Below, piece by piece: positions 1 to 5,826 of a DNA stretch of 24,331 nt (the first letter of the stretch is position 1; the number at the start of each line of letters is the position of its first letter). The notes beneath the pieces were generated by a model. It worked only from the letters and a program-made list of their open reading frames with translations, was not told the DNA's origin and ran no database searches. The DNA is taken from contig DATCDN010000024.1 in the NCBI GenBank assembly GCA_036510675.1, forward strand, positions 1 to 24,331. The letters are read 5' to 3'. A program made the position numbers and the translations under genes. This stretch comes from JAATGI01 sp036510675. GTDB taxonomy: Bacteria > Pseudomonadota > Alphaproteobacteria > ATCC43930 > CGMCC-115725.

Positions 1-69
1 CGGCTCGACCGAAGCCAGCCGGTCGGGCGCACCGAGATTGAACAGGATCACCGCGCGCCGGGTCATCAT
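1..69 (-). CDS. hemH: Ferrochelatase, N-terminal fragment (runs off the window)
   Basis: The first 23 codons of a minus-strand gene are visible and read MMTRRAVILFNLGAPDRLAS followed by VEP. The hydrophobic strand followed by NLG(A/T)PD is the typical N-terminus of ferrochelatase, which inserts Fe2+ into protoporphyrin IX in the last step of haem synthesis. The start ATG (69-67) overlaps the hemE stop TGA (68-66) in an ATGA arrangement; a second ATG follows directly, so the start is ambiguous by one codon. hemE-hemH adjacency is common in alphaproteobacteria and fits one transcript running away from the putative origin. Only about 7% of the expected protein is visible, so the call rests on the short motif plus context. 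Confidence 0.8.
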   Translation of the reverse strand, partial: MMTRRAVILFNLGAPDRLASVEP

Positions 70-1115
70 CGCGCAGCGCCGCGACGGACCTCGCCGATCA
101 GCGCCGCGACATGCTCGGGCGGGGTCGCCGGCACCACGCCATGCCCCAGATTGAAGATGAACCGGCCATCGCCGAGCGCGGCCAAAATATCCCGCGTCGC
201 CGCCGCCATCGGCTCCCCGCCCGCCACCAGCAGCAGCGGATCGAGATTGCCCTGCACCGCGACCCGGCTTTGCAGTGTCTCGCGCGCCGCCCCCAGCGGC
301 ACCATCTGATCGAGGCTCAGCGCATCGACCCCGGTCTCCTCGGCATAGGCGCGATACATCAGCCCGGCACCGCGCGGAAAGCCGATGATCGGCACGGAAG
401 GATGGGCCGCGCGCAGCGCCGTCACGATTTGCGCGGTCGGCGCGATCACCCAGCGGCGAAACGCCGCCTCCGGCAGCACCCCGGCCCAGCTATCGAACAA
501 TTGAATGATCTCGGCGCCGGCCCGGATTTGCCCGTCGAGATAAATGATCGTGGTCTCCACCAGCCGGTCAATTAGGGCGGAAAATCCGGCGGGATCGGTC
601 AGCGCCCAGGTCTTGACGGCGGTAAAGTCGCGGCTCGATCCGCCCTCGACCATGTAGCTCGCCACCGTCCACGGCGCGCCGGCAAACCCGATCAGCGCGA
701 CCCCATCGGGCAGGCCGCGCTTCACCCGCTCCACCGTGCGCCACACCGGCGCGATGCGATCGGCGAAATCGCCGCCATCGAGCGCCGCGAGATCGGCGGC
801 CGATCGCACTGGGTTCAGCACCGGCCCCTCGCCATCGCGATAATCCAGCGCCTGGCCCCAGGCATAGGGCACGATCAGAATGTCGGAAAACAGGATCGCG
901 GCGTCGAGCGCGTAGCGCCGCAGCGGTTGCAGCGTCACCTCCGCCGCCAACTCCGGCGTCAGGCACAGATCGAGAAAGCCATCGACCGATTGCCGCACCG
1001 CCCGATATTCCGGCAGATAGCGGCCGGCTTGGCGCATCAGCCAGATCGGCGGCACCGGTAGGGTCTCGCCCCACAACACGCGGAGCATCGGTTTGACGGG
1101 TCGGGGATCAGCCAT
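66..1115 (-). CDS. hemE: Uroporphyrinogen decarboxylase
   Basis: HemE decarboxylates the four acetate side chains of uroporphyrinogen III to give coproporphyrinogen III in the cytoplasm. The 349-residue protein has the usual family length. It carries the N-terminal signature PPIWLMRQAGRYLPEY (residues 22-37, including the substrate-binding arginines), the FSDIL segment with the catalytic aspartate near residue 78, and GFAGAPWTVASYMVEGG (143-159). The ATG at 1115 is preceded by an AGGTG-like ribosome site six bases upstream. The stop overlaps the start of hemH by 4 bp, suggesting translational coupling. Its 5' end faces the AT-rich spacer that I interpret as the replication origin; in Caulobacter hemE also borders the origin and is transcribed from a promoter within it. 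Confidence 0.97.
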   Translation of the reverse strand: MADPRPVKPMLRVLWGETLPVPPIWLMRQAGRYLPEYRAVRQSVDGFLDLCLTPELAAEVTLQPLRRYALDAAILFSDILIVPYAWGQALDYRDGEGPVLNPVRSAADLAALDGGDFADRIAPVWRTVERVKRGLPDGVALIGFAGAPWTVASYMVEGGSSRDFTAVKTWALTDPAGFSALIDRLVETTIIYLDGQIRAGAEIIQLFDSWAGVLPEAAFRRWVIAPTAQIVTALRAAHPSVPIIGFPRGAGLMYRAYAEETGVDALSLDQMVPLGAARETLQSRVAVQGNLDPLLLVAGGEPMAAATRDILAALGDGRFIFNLGHGVVPATPPEHVAALIGEVRRGAAR

Positions 1116-1120
1116 GAATC

Positions 1121-1160
1121 ACCTACTTCTAAACCTTATATTTAATTTATAGATAGTAGT
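1121..1160. other. AT-rich stretch, candidate DNA-unwinding element
   Basis: Only 9 of 40 bases are G or C, with a run of ten A/T bases at 1141-1150, whereas the surroundings are strongly GC-rich. It lies immediately upstream of hemE. It could be the melting region of the proposed origin, the hemE promoter, or both; sequence alone cannot separate these. Confidence 0.5.
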
Positions 1161-1317
1161 GGTGGATAGGTCGGTGAATTTTGGGGATTAAACGGCCGCC
1201 CGGCTTGTCCCCGAAATTATCGGCGCGGCTCCGGCATCGTGGAGAATTATGGGCATGGTTTATGAATTGCGCGGGTTTTGGCGGCGAGCACCGGGAATTC
1301 GCCGGTAATTAGTTTGC

Positions 1318-1326
1318 TGTGAATCA
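1318..1326 (-). promoter_or_regulatory. DnaA-box-like 9-mer
   Basis: On the minus strand this reads TGATTCACA, one base from the TGATCCACA type of box described for the Caulobacter origin and one from the general TTATNCACA consensus. A GANTC site overlaps it. The call depends on the origin interpretation of the spacer. Confidence 0.4.
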
Positions 1327-1352
1327 TGGGAGTGGATTTTGACGCGTCGCGC

Positions 1353-1361
1353 TTGTTCACA
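1353..1361 (+). promoter_or_regulatory. DnaA-box-like 9-mer
   Basis: TTGTTCACA differs from TTATNCACA at one position. It lies 26 bp from the box-like site at 1318-1326 and in the opposite orientation. A single degenerate 9-mer would be weak evidence; the pair inside a hemE-flanking spacer is more suggestive. Confidence 0.4.
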
Positions 1362-1509
1362 GAACGGCACAGGCGTTGCTAACATGACGGTGCACGCCAA
1401 ACCGCTGCGTCGGCGGGGGATCGATCGGCCGAGATCGGGTGCAGGTGACCGATAGCCTTATTTCGGCCATGTTATACCGTGGTTTTCCCGACATTATTCA
1501 GGGTGGGGC

Positions 1510-2331
1510 GTGAACCGATTTCATCTTCATCTCGTCTCGGATTCGACCGGCGACACCGTGCATTCGGTGGCGAAGGCCTGTCTCGTTCAGTTCGAGGAGA
1601 CCGAACCGGTCGAGCATAGCTGGATGATGGTTCGCACCGACGCCCAGTTGGAGCGCGTCCTAAGCGGCATCGCCGCGCATCCGGGCCTGGTGCTTTATAC
1701 CATGGTCGATGATGAATTGCGACGCGGCCTGGTCGATGGCTGCCGTAGGCAGCAGATCGTCGCGATCCCGGTTCTCGACCCTGTCATTACCGCGATCGGC
1801 TCCTTTCTCGGCCTGCCGGCGCGGGGCCTGCCGGGGCGCCAGCATCTGCTGGACGCCGAGTATTTTCAGCGCGTCGATGCCATGACCTTCGCGCTGGCCC
1901 ATGATGACGGGCAATCGGCCTGGGGCCTCGACGAGGCCGATGTCATCCTGGTCGGGGTGTCGCGCACTTCGAAGACGCCGACCTGTCTTTATCTCGGCAA
2001 TCGCGGCATCAAGGCGGCGAACGTGCCGATCGTGCCCAACGTCAAGCTGCCGGATGAATTGCTGGTCGCGTCGCGGCCGCTGATCGTCGGACTGACGAAC
2101 GATCCCGACCGGCTGGTGCAATTGCGCAAGAGCCGCCTCACCATGCTGCAGCAGGGCGACGGCCCCTCCGACTATGCCGATCTGGAACAGGTGCGGCGCG
2201 AGGTGCAGCAGGCGCGGCGCTTCTTCACCGACCGGCAATGGCCGGTGATCGACATCACGCGGCGCTCGATCGAGGAGACGGCCGCCACCATCATGCAAAT
2301 GCTGGCGAGCCGCCGGGGAGAAGATTCATGA
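1510..2331 (+). CDS. Putative pyruvate, phosphate dikinase regulatory protein (DUF299; bifunctional kinase/pyrophosphorylase)
   Basis: Proteins of this family switch pyruvate phosphate dikinase (or PEP synthetase) on and off by ADP-dependent phosphorylation and Pi-dependent dephosphorylation of a threonine next to the catalytic histidine. The 273-residue product begins MNRFHLHLVSDSTGDT, the family N-terminus, and has the P-loop-like GVSRTSKTP at residues 149-157 followed by the conserved TCLYLGNRGIKAANVPIVP segment. The GTG start at 1510 sits just after a G-rich site (GGGTGGGG). It is the first gene rightward from the putative origin, the position of Caulobacter CC0001. Its stop overlaps the maf start (ATGA). 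Whether the target here is PPDK or PEP synthetase cannot be told; neither gene is in the window. Confidence 0.93.
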   Translation: MNRFHLHLVSDSTGDTVHSVAKACLVQFEETEPVEHSWMMVRTDAQLERVLSGIAAHPGLVLYTMVDDELRRGLVDGCRRQQIVAIPVLDPVITAIGSFLGLPARGLPGRQHLLDAEYFQRVDAMTFALAHDDGQSAWGLDEADVILVGVSRTSKTPTCLYLGNRGIKAANVPIVPNVKLPDELLVASRPLIVGLTNDPDRLVQLRKSRLTMLQQGDGPSDYADLEQVRREVQQARRFFTDRQWPVIDITRRSIEETAATIMQMLASRRGEDS

Positions 2332-2918
2332 TCGTCCTCGCCTCCGCCAGCCGCACCCGCGCGACACTGCTGCAACAGGCCGGGGTCGCGGTGGTACGCG
2401 ATGCCGCGCGCATCGACGAGAATGAAATCAAGGCAATGAACCGCCGCAGGGGCCTCGAAGCGGGGGTCGCGGCGATGGCGCTGGCCGAGGCCAAGGCGCT
2501 GACGGTGGCGGCGCGCCATCCCGGCGCGCTGGTGATCGGCGCCGACCAGATCCTGAATTACGAGGGGACCTGGCTCGACAAGCCCACCGGGCGCGCCGAT
2601 GCGCGGGCGCAGATCGCGCTGTTGCGCGGCAAGGGCCACGAACTCGCGACCGCGCTGTGCGTCGCGCGCGACAGCAACGTCATCTGGCACGATCTGCATC
2701 GGCCGCGGCTCACCATGCGCGCCTTCGACGATGCCTTTCTCGACGCCTATATCCAGGGCCTGACGCGCGAGGATATGGGCGCGGTCGGTGCCTATCGTCT
2801 CGAAGGCCCCGGCATCCAATTGTTTGAGCGCATCGAGGGCGATTATTTCGCGATTCTCGGCCTGCCGCTGCTGGGGCTGCTGGAATTTCTGCGCGGTCAT
2901 GGCGCGCTGCCGGGATGA
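2328..2918 (+). CDS. maf: Maf-like nucleotide pyrophosphatase
   Basis: Maf proteins hydrolyse non-canonical or modified nucleoside triphosphates (house-cleaning) or act on UTP/dTTP or m7GTP, depending on subgroup. I place the start at ATG 2328, overlapping the previous stop by 4 bp, because the product then begins MIVLASASRTR, the family N-terminal motif; a longer open frame upstream only antisenses or overlaps the preceding gene. The 196-residue product has GADQ around residue 76, with Q where many Maf proteins have T/S, and the C-terminal GAYRLEGPGIQLFERIEGDY segment. The GADQ variant resembles the YceF (m7GTP-directed) subgroup, but specificity is inference. Its stop overlaps the aroE start by 4 bp, so it sits in a translationally coupled chain. 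Confidence 0.93.
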   Translation: MIVLASASRTRATLLQQAGVAVVRDAARIDENEIKAMNRRRGLEAGVAAMALAEAKALTVAARHPGALVIGADQILNYEGTWLDKPTGRADARAQIALLRGKGHELATALCVARDSNVIWHDLHRPRLTMRAFDDAFLDAYIQGLTREDMGAVGAYRLEGPGIQLFERIEGDYFAILGLPLLGLLEFLRGHGALPG

Positions 2919-3760
2919 GCGATGCCGGTCGCTTGGCGGGGGTGATGGGCTGGCCGGTGGCGCATTCGCGCTCGCCGGTGCTGCATCGCTATTGGCTGGA
3001 ACGGCACGGCCTTACCGGCGATTACGTCAAGCTGGCGGTGCGGCCGGAGAATCTGGGCCGCGCGCTGCGGGCCTTGCCCGATTTGGGGTTCGCGGGCGTC
3101 AATCTGACGATTCCGCACAAGGAAGCCGCGCTCGCCTTGCTCGACACAATCGAGCCGCAAGCCCGCGCCATCGGCGCGGTTAATACCGTAACGGTGAGCG
3201 ATGACGGCTCCCTCCATGGCGCCAACAGCGATGCCTTCGGCTTCATCGAAAACCTCAAGGAAGGCGCGCCCGACTGGCGCGGCCCCGCCGGCCCCGCGCT
3301 GGTGCTGGGCGCGGGCGGCGCGGCGCGGGCGGCGGTCGCGGCGCTGCTGGCGGCAGGGGTCGGCGAGTTGCGTCTCGTCAACCGCAACCAGGCGCGCGCC
3401 GAGCTTCTCGCCGCCGGACATGACGGGCGGGTCCGGGTCCTGCCCTGGAGCCAGCGGGCGGCGGCGCTGGCGGGGGTGCGGCTGCTGGTCAACACCACCA
3501 GCCTCGGCATGGCCGGGGCGCCGCCGCTCGACCTTGCGCTCGACGATTTGCCGGCCGACGCGGTGGTTAACGACATTGTCTATACGCCCCTCGAGACGCC
3601 GCTGTTGGCGGCGGCGCGGCGGCGCCACAATCCGGTGGTGGATGGGCTGGGCATGCTGCTGCATCAGGGCCGCCCCGGCTTCGCCGCCTGGTTCGGCATT
3701 TCGCCCGAGGTTACCCCGGAACTTCGGGCGCGGCTGGAGGCGACGCTCGGCGCCTCATGA
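2915..3760 (+). CDS. aroE: Shikimate dehydrogenase (NADP+)
   Basis: AroE reduces 3-dehydroshikimate to shikimate with NADPH in aromatic amino acid synthesis. The 281-residue protein has the substrate-binding SRS (residues 18-20), the catalytic lysine in NLTIPHK (K69), N90 in GAVNTV, and the catalytic aspartate in NSDAFGF (D106). The nucleotide-binding loop GAGGAAR is at 132-138, and the C-terminal DGLGMLLHQG segment closes the active site. The length is normal. The start ATG (2915) overlaps the maf stop and the stop overlaps the coaE start, both as ATGA, which supports coupled translation of the cluster. Confidence 0.97.
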   Translation: MSDAGRLAGVMGWPVAHSRSPVLHRYWLERHGLTGDYVKLAVRPENLGRALRALPDLGFAGVNLTIPHKEAALALLDTIEPQARAIGAVNTVTVSDDGSLHGANSDAFGFIENLKEGAPDWRGPAGPALVLGAGGAARAAVAALLAAGVGELRLVNRNQARAELLAAGHDGRVRVLPWSQRAAALAGVRLLVNTTSLGMAGAPPLDLALDDLPADAVVNDIVYTPLETPLLAAARRRHNPVVDGLGMLLHQGRPGFAAWFGISPEVTPELRARLEATLGAS

Positions 3761-4347
3761 TCATTCTCGGCCTGACCGGCGGGGTCGGCATGGGCAAGAG
3801 CACCGCCGCCATGATGCTGCGCCGGCTGCGCGTGCCGGTGCACGATGCCGACGCCACGGTGCACCGGCTGCTGACGCGCGGCGGCGACGCGGTCGATGCC
3901 GTGGCACGGGTGTTTCCCGACGCGCTGCGCGACGGCGCCATCGATCGCAAAATATTGGGCGCCCGCGTGTTCAGCGACCGCGCGGCGCTGCGCCGGCTGG
4001 AGCGCATTCTGCACCCGCTGGTGCGGCGCGACGAACGGCGCTTCCTGCGCGCTCAGCGGCGGCAACGGGCGCGGCTGGTGGTGCTCGATATCCCGCTGTT
4101 GTTCGAGACCGGCGGTCAACGGCGCTGCGACGCGGTGGTCACGGTCAGCGCGCCGGCCTTTCTCCAGCGACGCCGCGTGCTGGCGCGGCCGGGCATGAAC
4201 GCGGGCAAGCTCAAGGGTATCCTGGCGGCGCAGGTGAGCGATGCGCGCCGCCGCCGCGACGCCGATTTTATCGTGCCGAGCGGCCTCGGTCGCGCGGTGA
4301 CGTTCCGCCGCCTCAGGGATATCGTCCGGCAACTGACCCGGCGTTGA
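3757..4347 (+). CDS. coaE: Dephospho-CoA kinase
   Basis: CoaE phosphorylates the 3'-hydroxyl of dephospho-CoA, the last step of coenzyme A synthesis. The 196-residue product starts MIILGLTGGVGMGKST with the Walker A loop at residues 8-16, followed by DADATVHRLL (the conserved DAD segment) and HPLVRRDERRF. DIPLLFETG (built from LDIPLLFETG) matches the family motif. The start overlaps the aroE stop by 4 bp. In Caulobacter the next gene is dnaQ; here a 5-kb minus-strand pair intervenes. A perfect 12-bp palindrome (GCGGCGCGCCGC, 4353-4364) lies just past the stop, without a T-run. Confidence 0.96.
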   Translation: MIILGLTGGVGMGKSTAAMMLRRLRVPVHDADATVHRLLTRGGDAVDAVARVFPDALRDGAIDRKILGARVFSDRAALRRLERILHPLVRRDERRFLRAQRRQRARLVVLDIPLLFETGGQRRCDAVVTVSAPAFLQRRRVLARPGMNAGKLKGILAAQVSDARRRRDADFIVPSGLGRAVTFRRLRDIVRQLTRR

Positions 4348-4401
4348 TCCGGGCGGCGCGCCGCTAGAGTTTGATACATCCAAATTGAACATTTTTTCCT
4401 T

Positions 4402-4467
4402 TACCGGCGAACGCCGGTATCCATCGTGTCGTTGCACCATGGGTCCCGGCCTGCGCCGGGACGGTGA
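4402..4467. repeat. Dispersed triple-hairpin repeat, copy A (REP-like)
   Basis: This 66-bp unit aligns without gaps to 5733-5798. It has a perfect hairpin TACCGGC-GAAC-GCCGGTA, a central imperfect stem between the CCATCGTG and CACCATGG segments, and a third perfect stem GTCCCGG/CCGGGAC. It lies between the convergent coaE and MetE-like genes, where it may act as a transcription-end or mRNA-protecting structure. No U-tract follows on either strand. Confidence 0.8.
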
Positions 4468-4494
4468 CTTGTTTCAATCAGGATGAAGCTAACT

Positions 4495-5664
4495 CTAGGC
4501 GGCGTTTTTGCCCCACAGCGCGCGCGACGCCAAATCCGCGCCCTCGCGAATCGATTTCAGCTTCAGCCACACCACTGGCGCGATCACCCATTCGCGGCCG
4601 GTGAAGGTGCCGAAGCCGCAATCGGCGCCGGCGATGACGCGCTCGCGGTCGCCGACCACGGACACCGCTTCCTCGAGGCGCCGCGCGATCACGCGCGGAT
4701 GCTCGACGAAATTGTTGGTGCTGTCGATGACGCCGGGGATCAGCGCCATATGCGCCGGCAATCGATGTTTTTTTAGCGCCTCGTATTCATGCTGGTGGCG
4801 CGGGTTGGAAAATTCGATCGACAGCGCGCCGACCTTGGCGCCGTACAGTACCGGCAATATCCGCTCCAGCGGCACGTCATGGATATGCGGCCCGTCCCAA
4901 TTGCCCCAGCACACATGGAGGCGCACGCGGTCGGCGGGAATGCCCTCGATGCCCTTGTTGATCGCCGCGACATGCAACTCCGCCGCCTTGATGAAATCAG
5001 CGTCGGAGAGATCGCGATAGAACATGGAGCGGTCCATCGCGAGATCGGGCGCGTCGATCTGCACGATCAGCCCGGCCGCGTGGATGGCGCGATATTCGTG
5101 CGCCAGCTCGCGCGCCAGCGCCATCAGATAGGCTTCCTGGCTGTCGTAATGCGCGTTGAGCATGGTCGAGGCACAGATGCCCGGTGACGGCGCGGTCATG
5201 AAGGATTCGGGAAAGGCGTCGAAATCGTTGACCGCCGCCTGGAACCGGGCGATCTCCGCCTTGATTGGCGCGTCGCTCAGATAATGGATGTCGGCCCGCG
5301 CCTCGGGCGCATTCTGCATGCGGCTGCGATGCGGAAAGCGGCGCAGCAGCGCGTCGGTCAGCTCGGGAAACTCTTCATAGTCGCGGCCGCGCCGGCGCTT
5401 CGATTCGCCGGAAAAGCCGGACATGCGCTGCGGGATATAGGTTTGAAAGCCGACGCGCTGCTGCTCGCCATCATTGCCGATATCGATGCCGGCCTCTTTC
5501 TGTTTCGCCACGACATGGCGCACGGCCGTGTCCAGCTCGGCGGCGAATTTCGCCGCGTCCATCGCGTCGCCGGCCTCGCGCGCGATCAACGAGTCGCTCA
5601 GCGTCTCGCCGCGCGGCAGGCTGCCGACATGGGTGGTAAGTATGCGGTCGCGGCTCAGCAGCAT
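4495..5664 (-). CDS. Cobalamin-independent methionine synthase (MetE) C-terminal-domain-like methyltransferase
   Basis: The 389-residue protein is a stand-alone TIM-barrel of the MetE C-terminal family, which uses a zinc-thiolate to move methyl groups or activate thiols. The expected zinc ligands are visible: H250 and C252 (HVCWGNW), E284 (SIEFSNPRH) and C349 (GADCGFGTF). The N-terminus has THVGSLPR (11-18), typical of this family, and QIDAPD (202-207). It is about half the length of full MetE, lacking the N-terminal barrel, so it is either a core-MetE-type enzyme or a relative acting on another thiol. The start at 5664 has a GGAGG site five bases upstream. It is co-oriented with and 162 bp downstream of the oxidoreductase gene, so a shared transcript is possible. 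The true substrate is unknown. Confidence 0.88.
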   Translation of the reverse strand: MLLSRDRILTTHVGSLPRGETLSDSLIAREAGDAMDAAKFAAELDTAVRHVVAKQKEAGIDIGNDGEQQRVGFQTYIPQRMSGFSGESKRRRGRDYEEFPELTDALLRRFPHRSRMQNAPEARADIHYLSDAPIKAEIARFQAAVNDFDAFPESFMTAPSPGICASTMLNAHYDSQEAYLMALARELAHEYRAIHAAGLIVQIDAPDLAMDRSMFYRDLSDADFIKAAELHVAAINKGIEGIPADRVRLHVCWGNWDGPHIHDVPLERILPVLYGAKVGALSIEFSNPRHQHEYEALKKHRLPAHMALIPGVIDSTNNFVEHPRVIARRLEEAVSVVGDRERVIAGADCGFGTFTGREWVIAPVVWLKLKSIREGADLASRALWGKNAA

Positions 5665-5669
5665 CGATG

Positions 5670-5674
5670 CCTCC
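5670..5674 (-). promoter_or_regulatory. Ribosome binding site for the MetE-like gene
   Basis: GGAGG on the minus strand, five bases before the ATG at 5664, fixes the start. Confidence 0.75.
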
Positions 5675-5696
5675 GTGGTGGTTGGCGCCAGTTAAC

Positions 5697-5720
5697 CGCC
5701 AAGACGCCGAGACGCCAAGT
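5697..5720. repeat. Short tandem repeat, 3 x 8 bp
   Basis: Three consecutive units CGCCAAGA, CGCCGAGA and CGCCAAGT lie next to the triple-hairpin repeat, upstream of the MetE-like gene. Similar arrays are scattered in proteobacterial intergenic DNA; a function is not evident. Confidence 0.6.
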
Positions 5721-5732
5721 TCAAACTCCCCA

Positions 5733-5798
5733 TACCGGCGAAAGCCGGTATCCATGGTGAAGCGGCACCGTGGACCCCGACTTTCGTCGGGGTGGCGA
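5733..5798. repeat. Dispersed triple-hairpin repeat, copy B (REP-like)
   Basis: This is the second copy of the 66-bp unit. It has the hairpin TACCGGC-GAAA-GCCGGTA, a middle stem TCCATGGTG/CACCGTGGA (one G-T wobble) and a third stem ACCCCGA/TCGGGGT. The third stem differs in sequence from copy A (GTCCCGG/CCGGGAC) but keeps perfect pairing, so the changes compensate each other. It lies in the 162-bp gap between the oxidoreductase and the MetE-like gene. Translations of such repeats give strings like MDTGFRRYG, familiar from REP-type elements in many proteobacteria. Confidence 0.82.
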
Positions 5799-5826
5799 AT
5801 AATTCTGCTGTATTGGCGGCGAAACC

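Larger units (their letters stand above)
1116..1509. other. Putative chromosomal replication origin (oriC) between hemE and the PPDK-regulator gene
   Basis: This 394-bp gap is the longest gene-free stretch in the window and separates divergent genes. It holds an AT-rich segment (1121-1160, only 9 G/C in 40 bases, in a strongly GC-rich window). It also has 9-mers close to the DnaA box: TGTGAATCA at 1318-1326 (reverse complement TGATTCACA) and TTGTTCACA at 1353-1361, with weaker GGTGGATAG at 1161-1169 and TGGGGATTA at 1182-1190. Established knowledge: the Caulobacter and Rickettsia origins lie beside hemE, and Caulobacter genes CC0001 onward (DUF299, maf, aroE, coaE, dnaQ) match the order seen here. 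A GANTC methylation-type site occurs at 1116-1120 and again at 1321-1325. I found no convincing CtrA (TTAA-N7-TTAA) or IHF site. Promoters for both flanking genes must also lie here. Confidence 0.65.

Noticed and set aside
1116..1509. CtrA-type TTAA-N7-TTAA sites in the putative origin
   Set aside because: I looked for paired TTAA half-sites at the right spacing and found none convincing; single TTAA occurrences are not informative.
4353..4364. 12-bp palindrome GCGGCGCGCCGC after coaE as a terminator
   Set aside because: No loop and no T-run follow, and short GC palindromes are expected in such GC-rich DNA.
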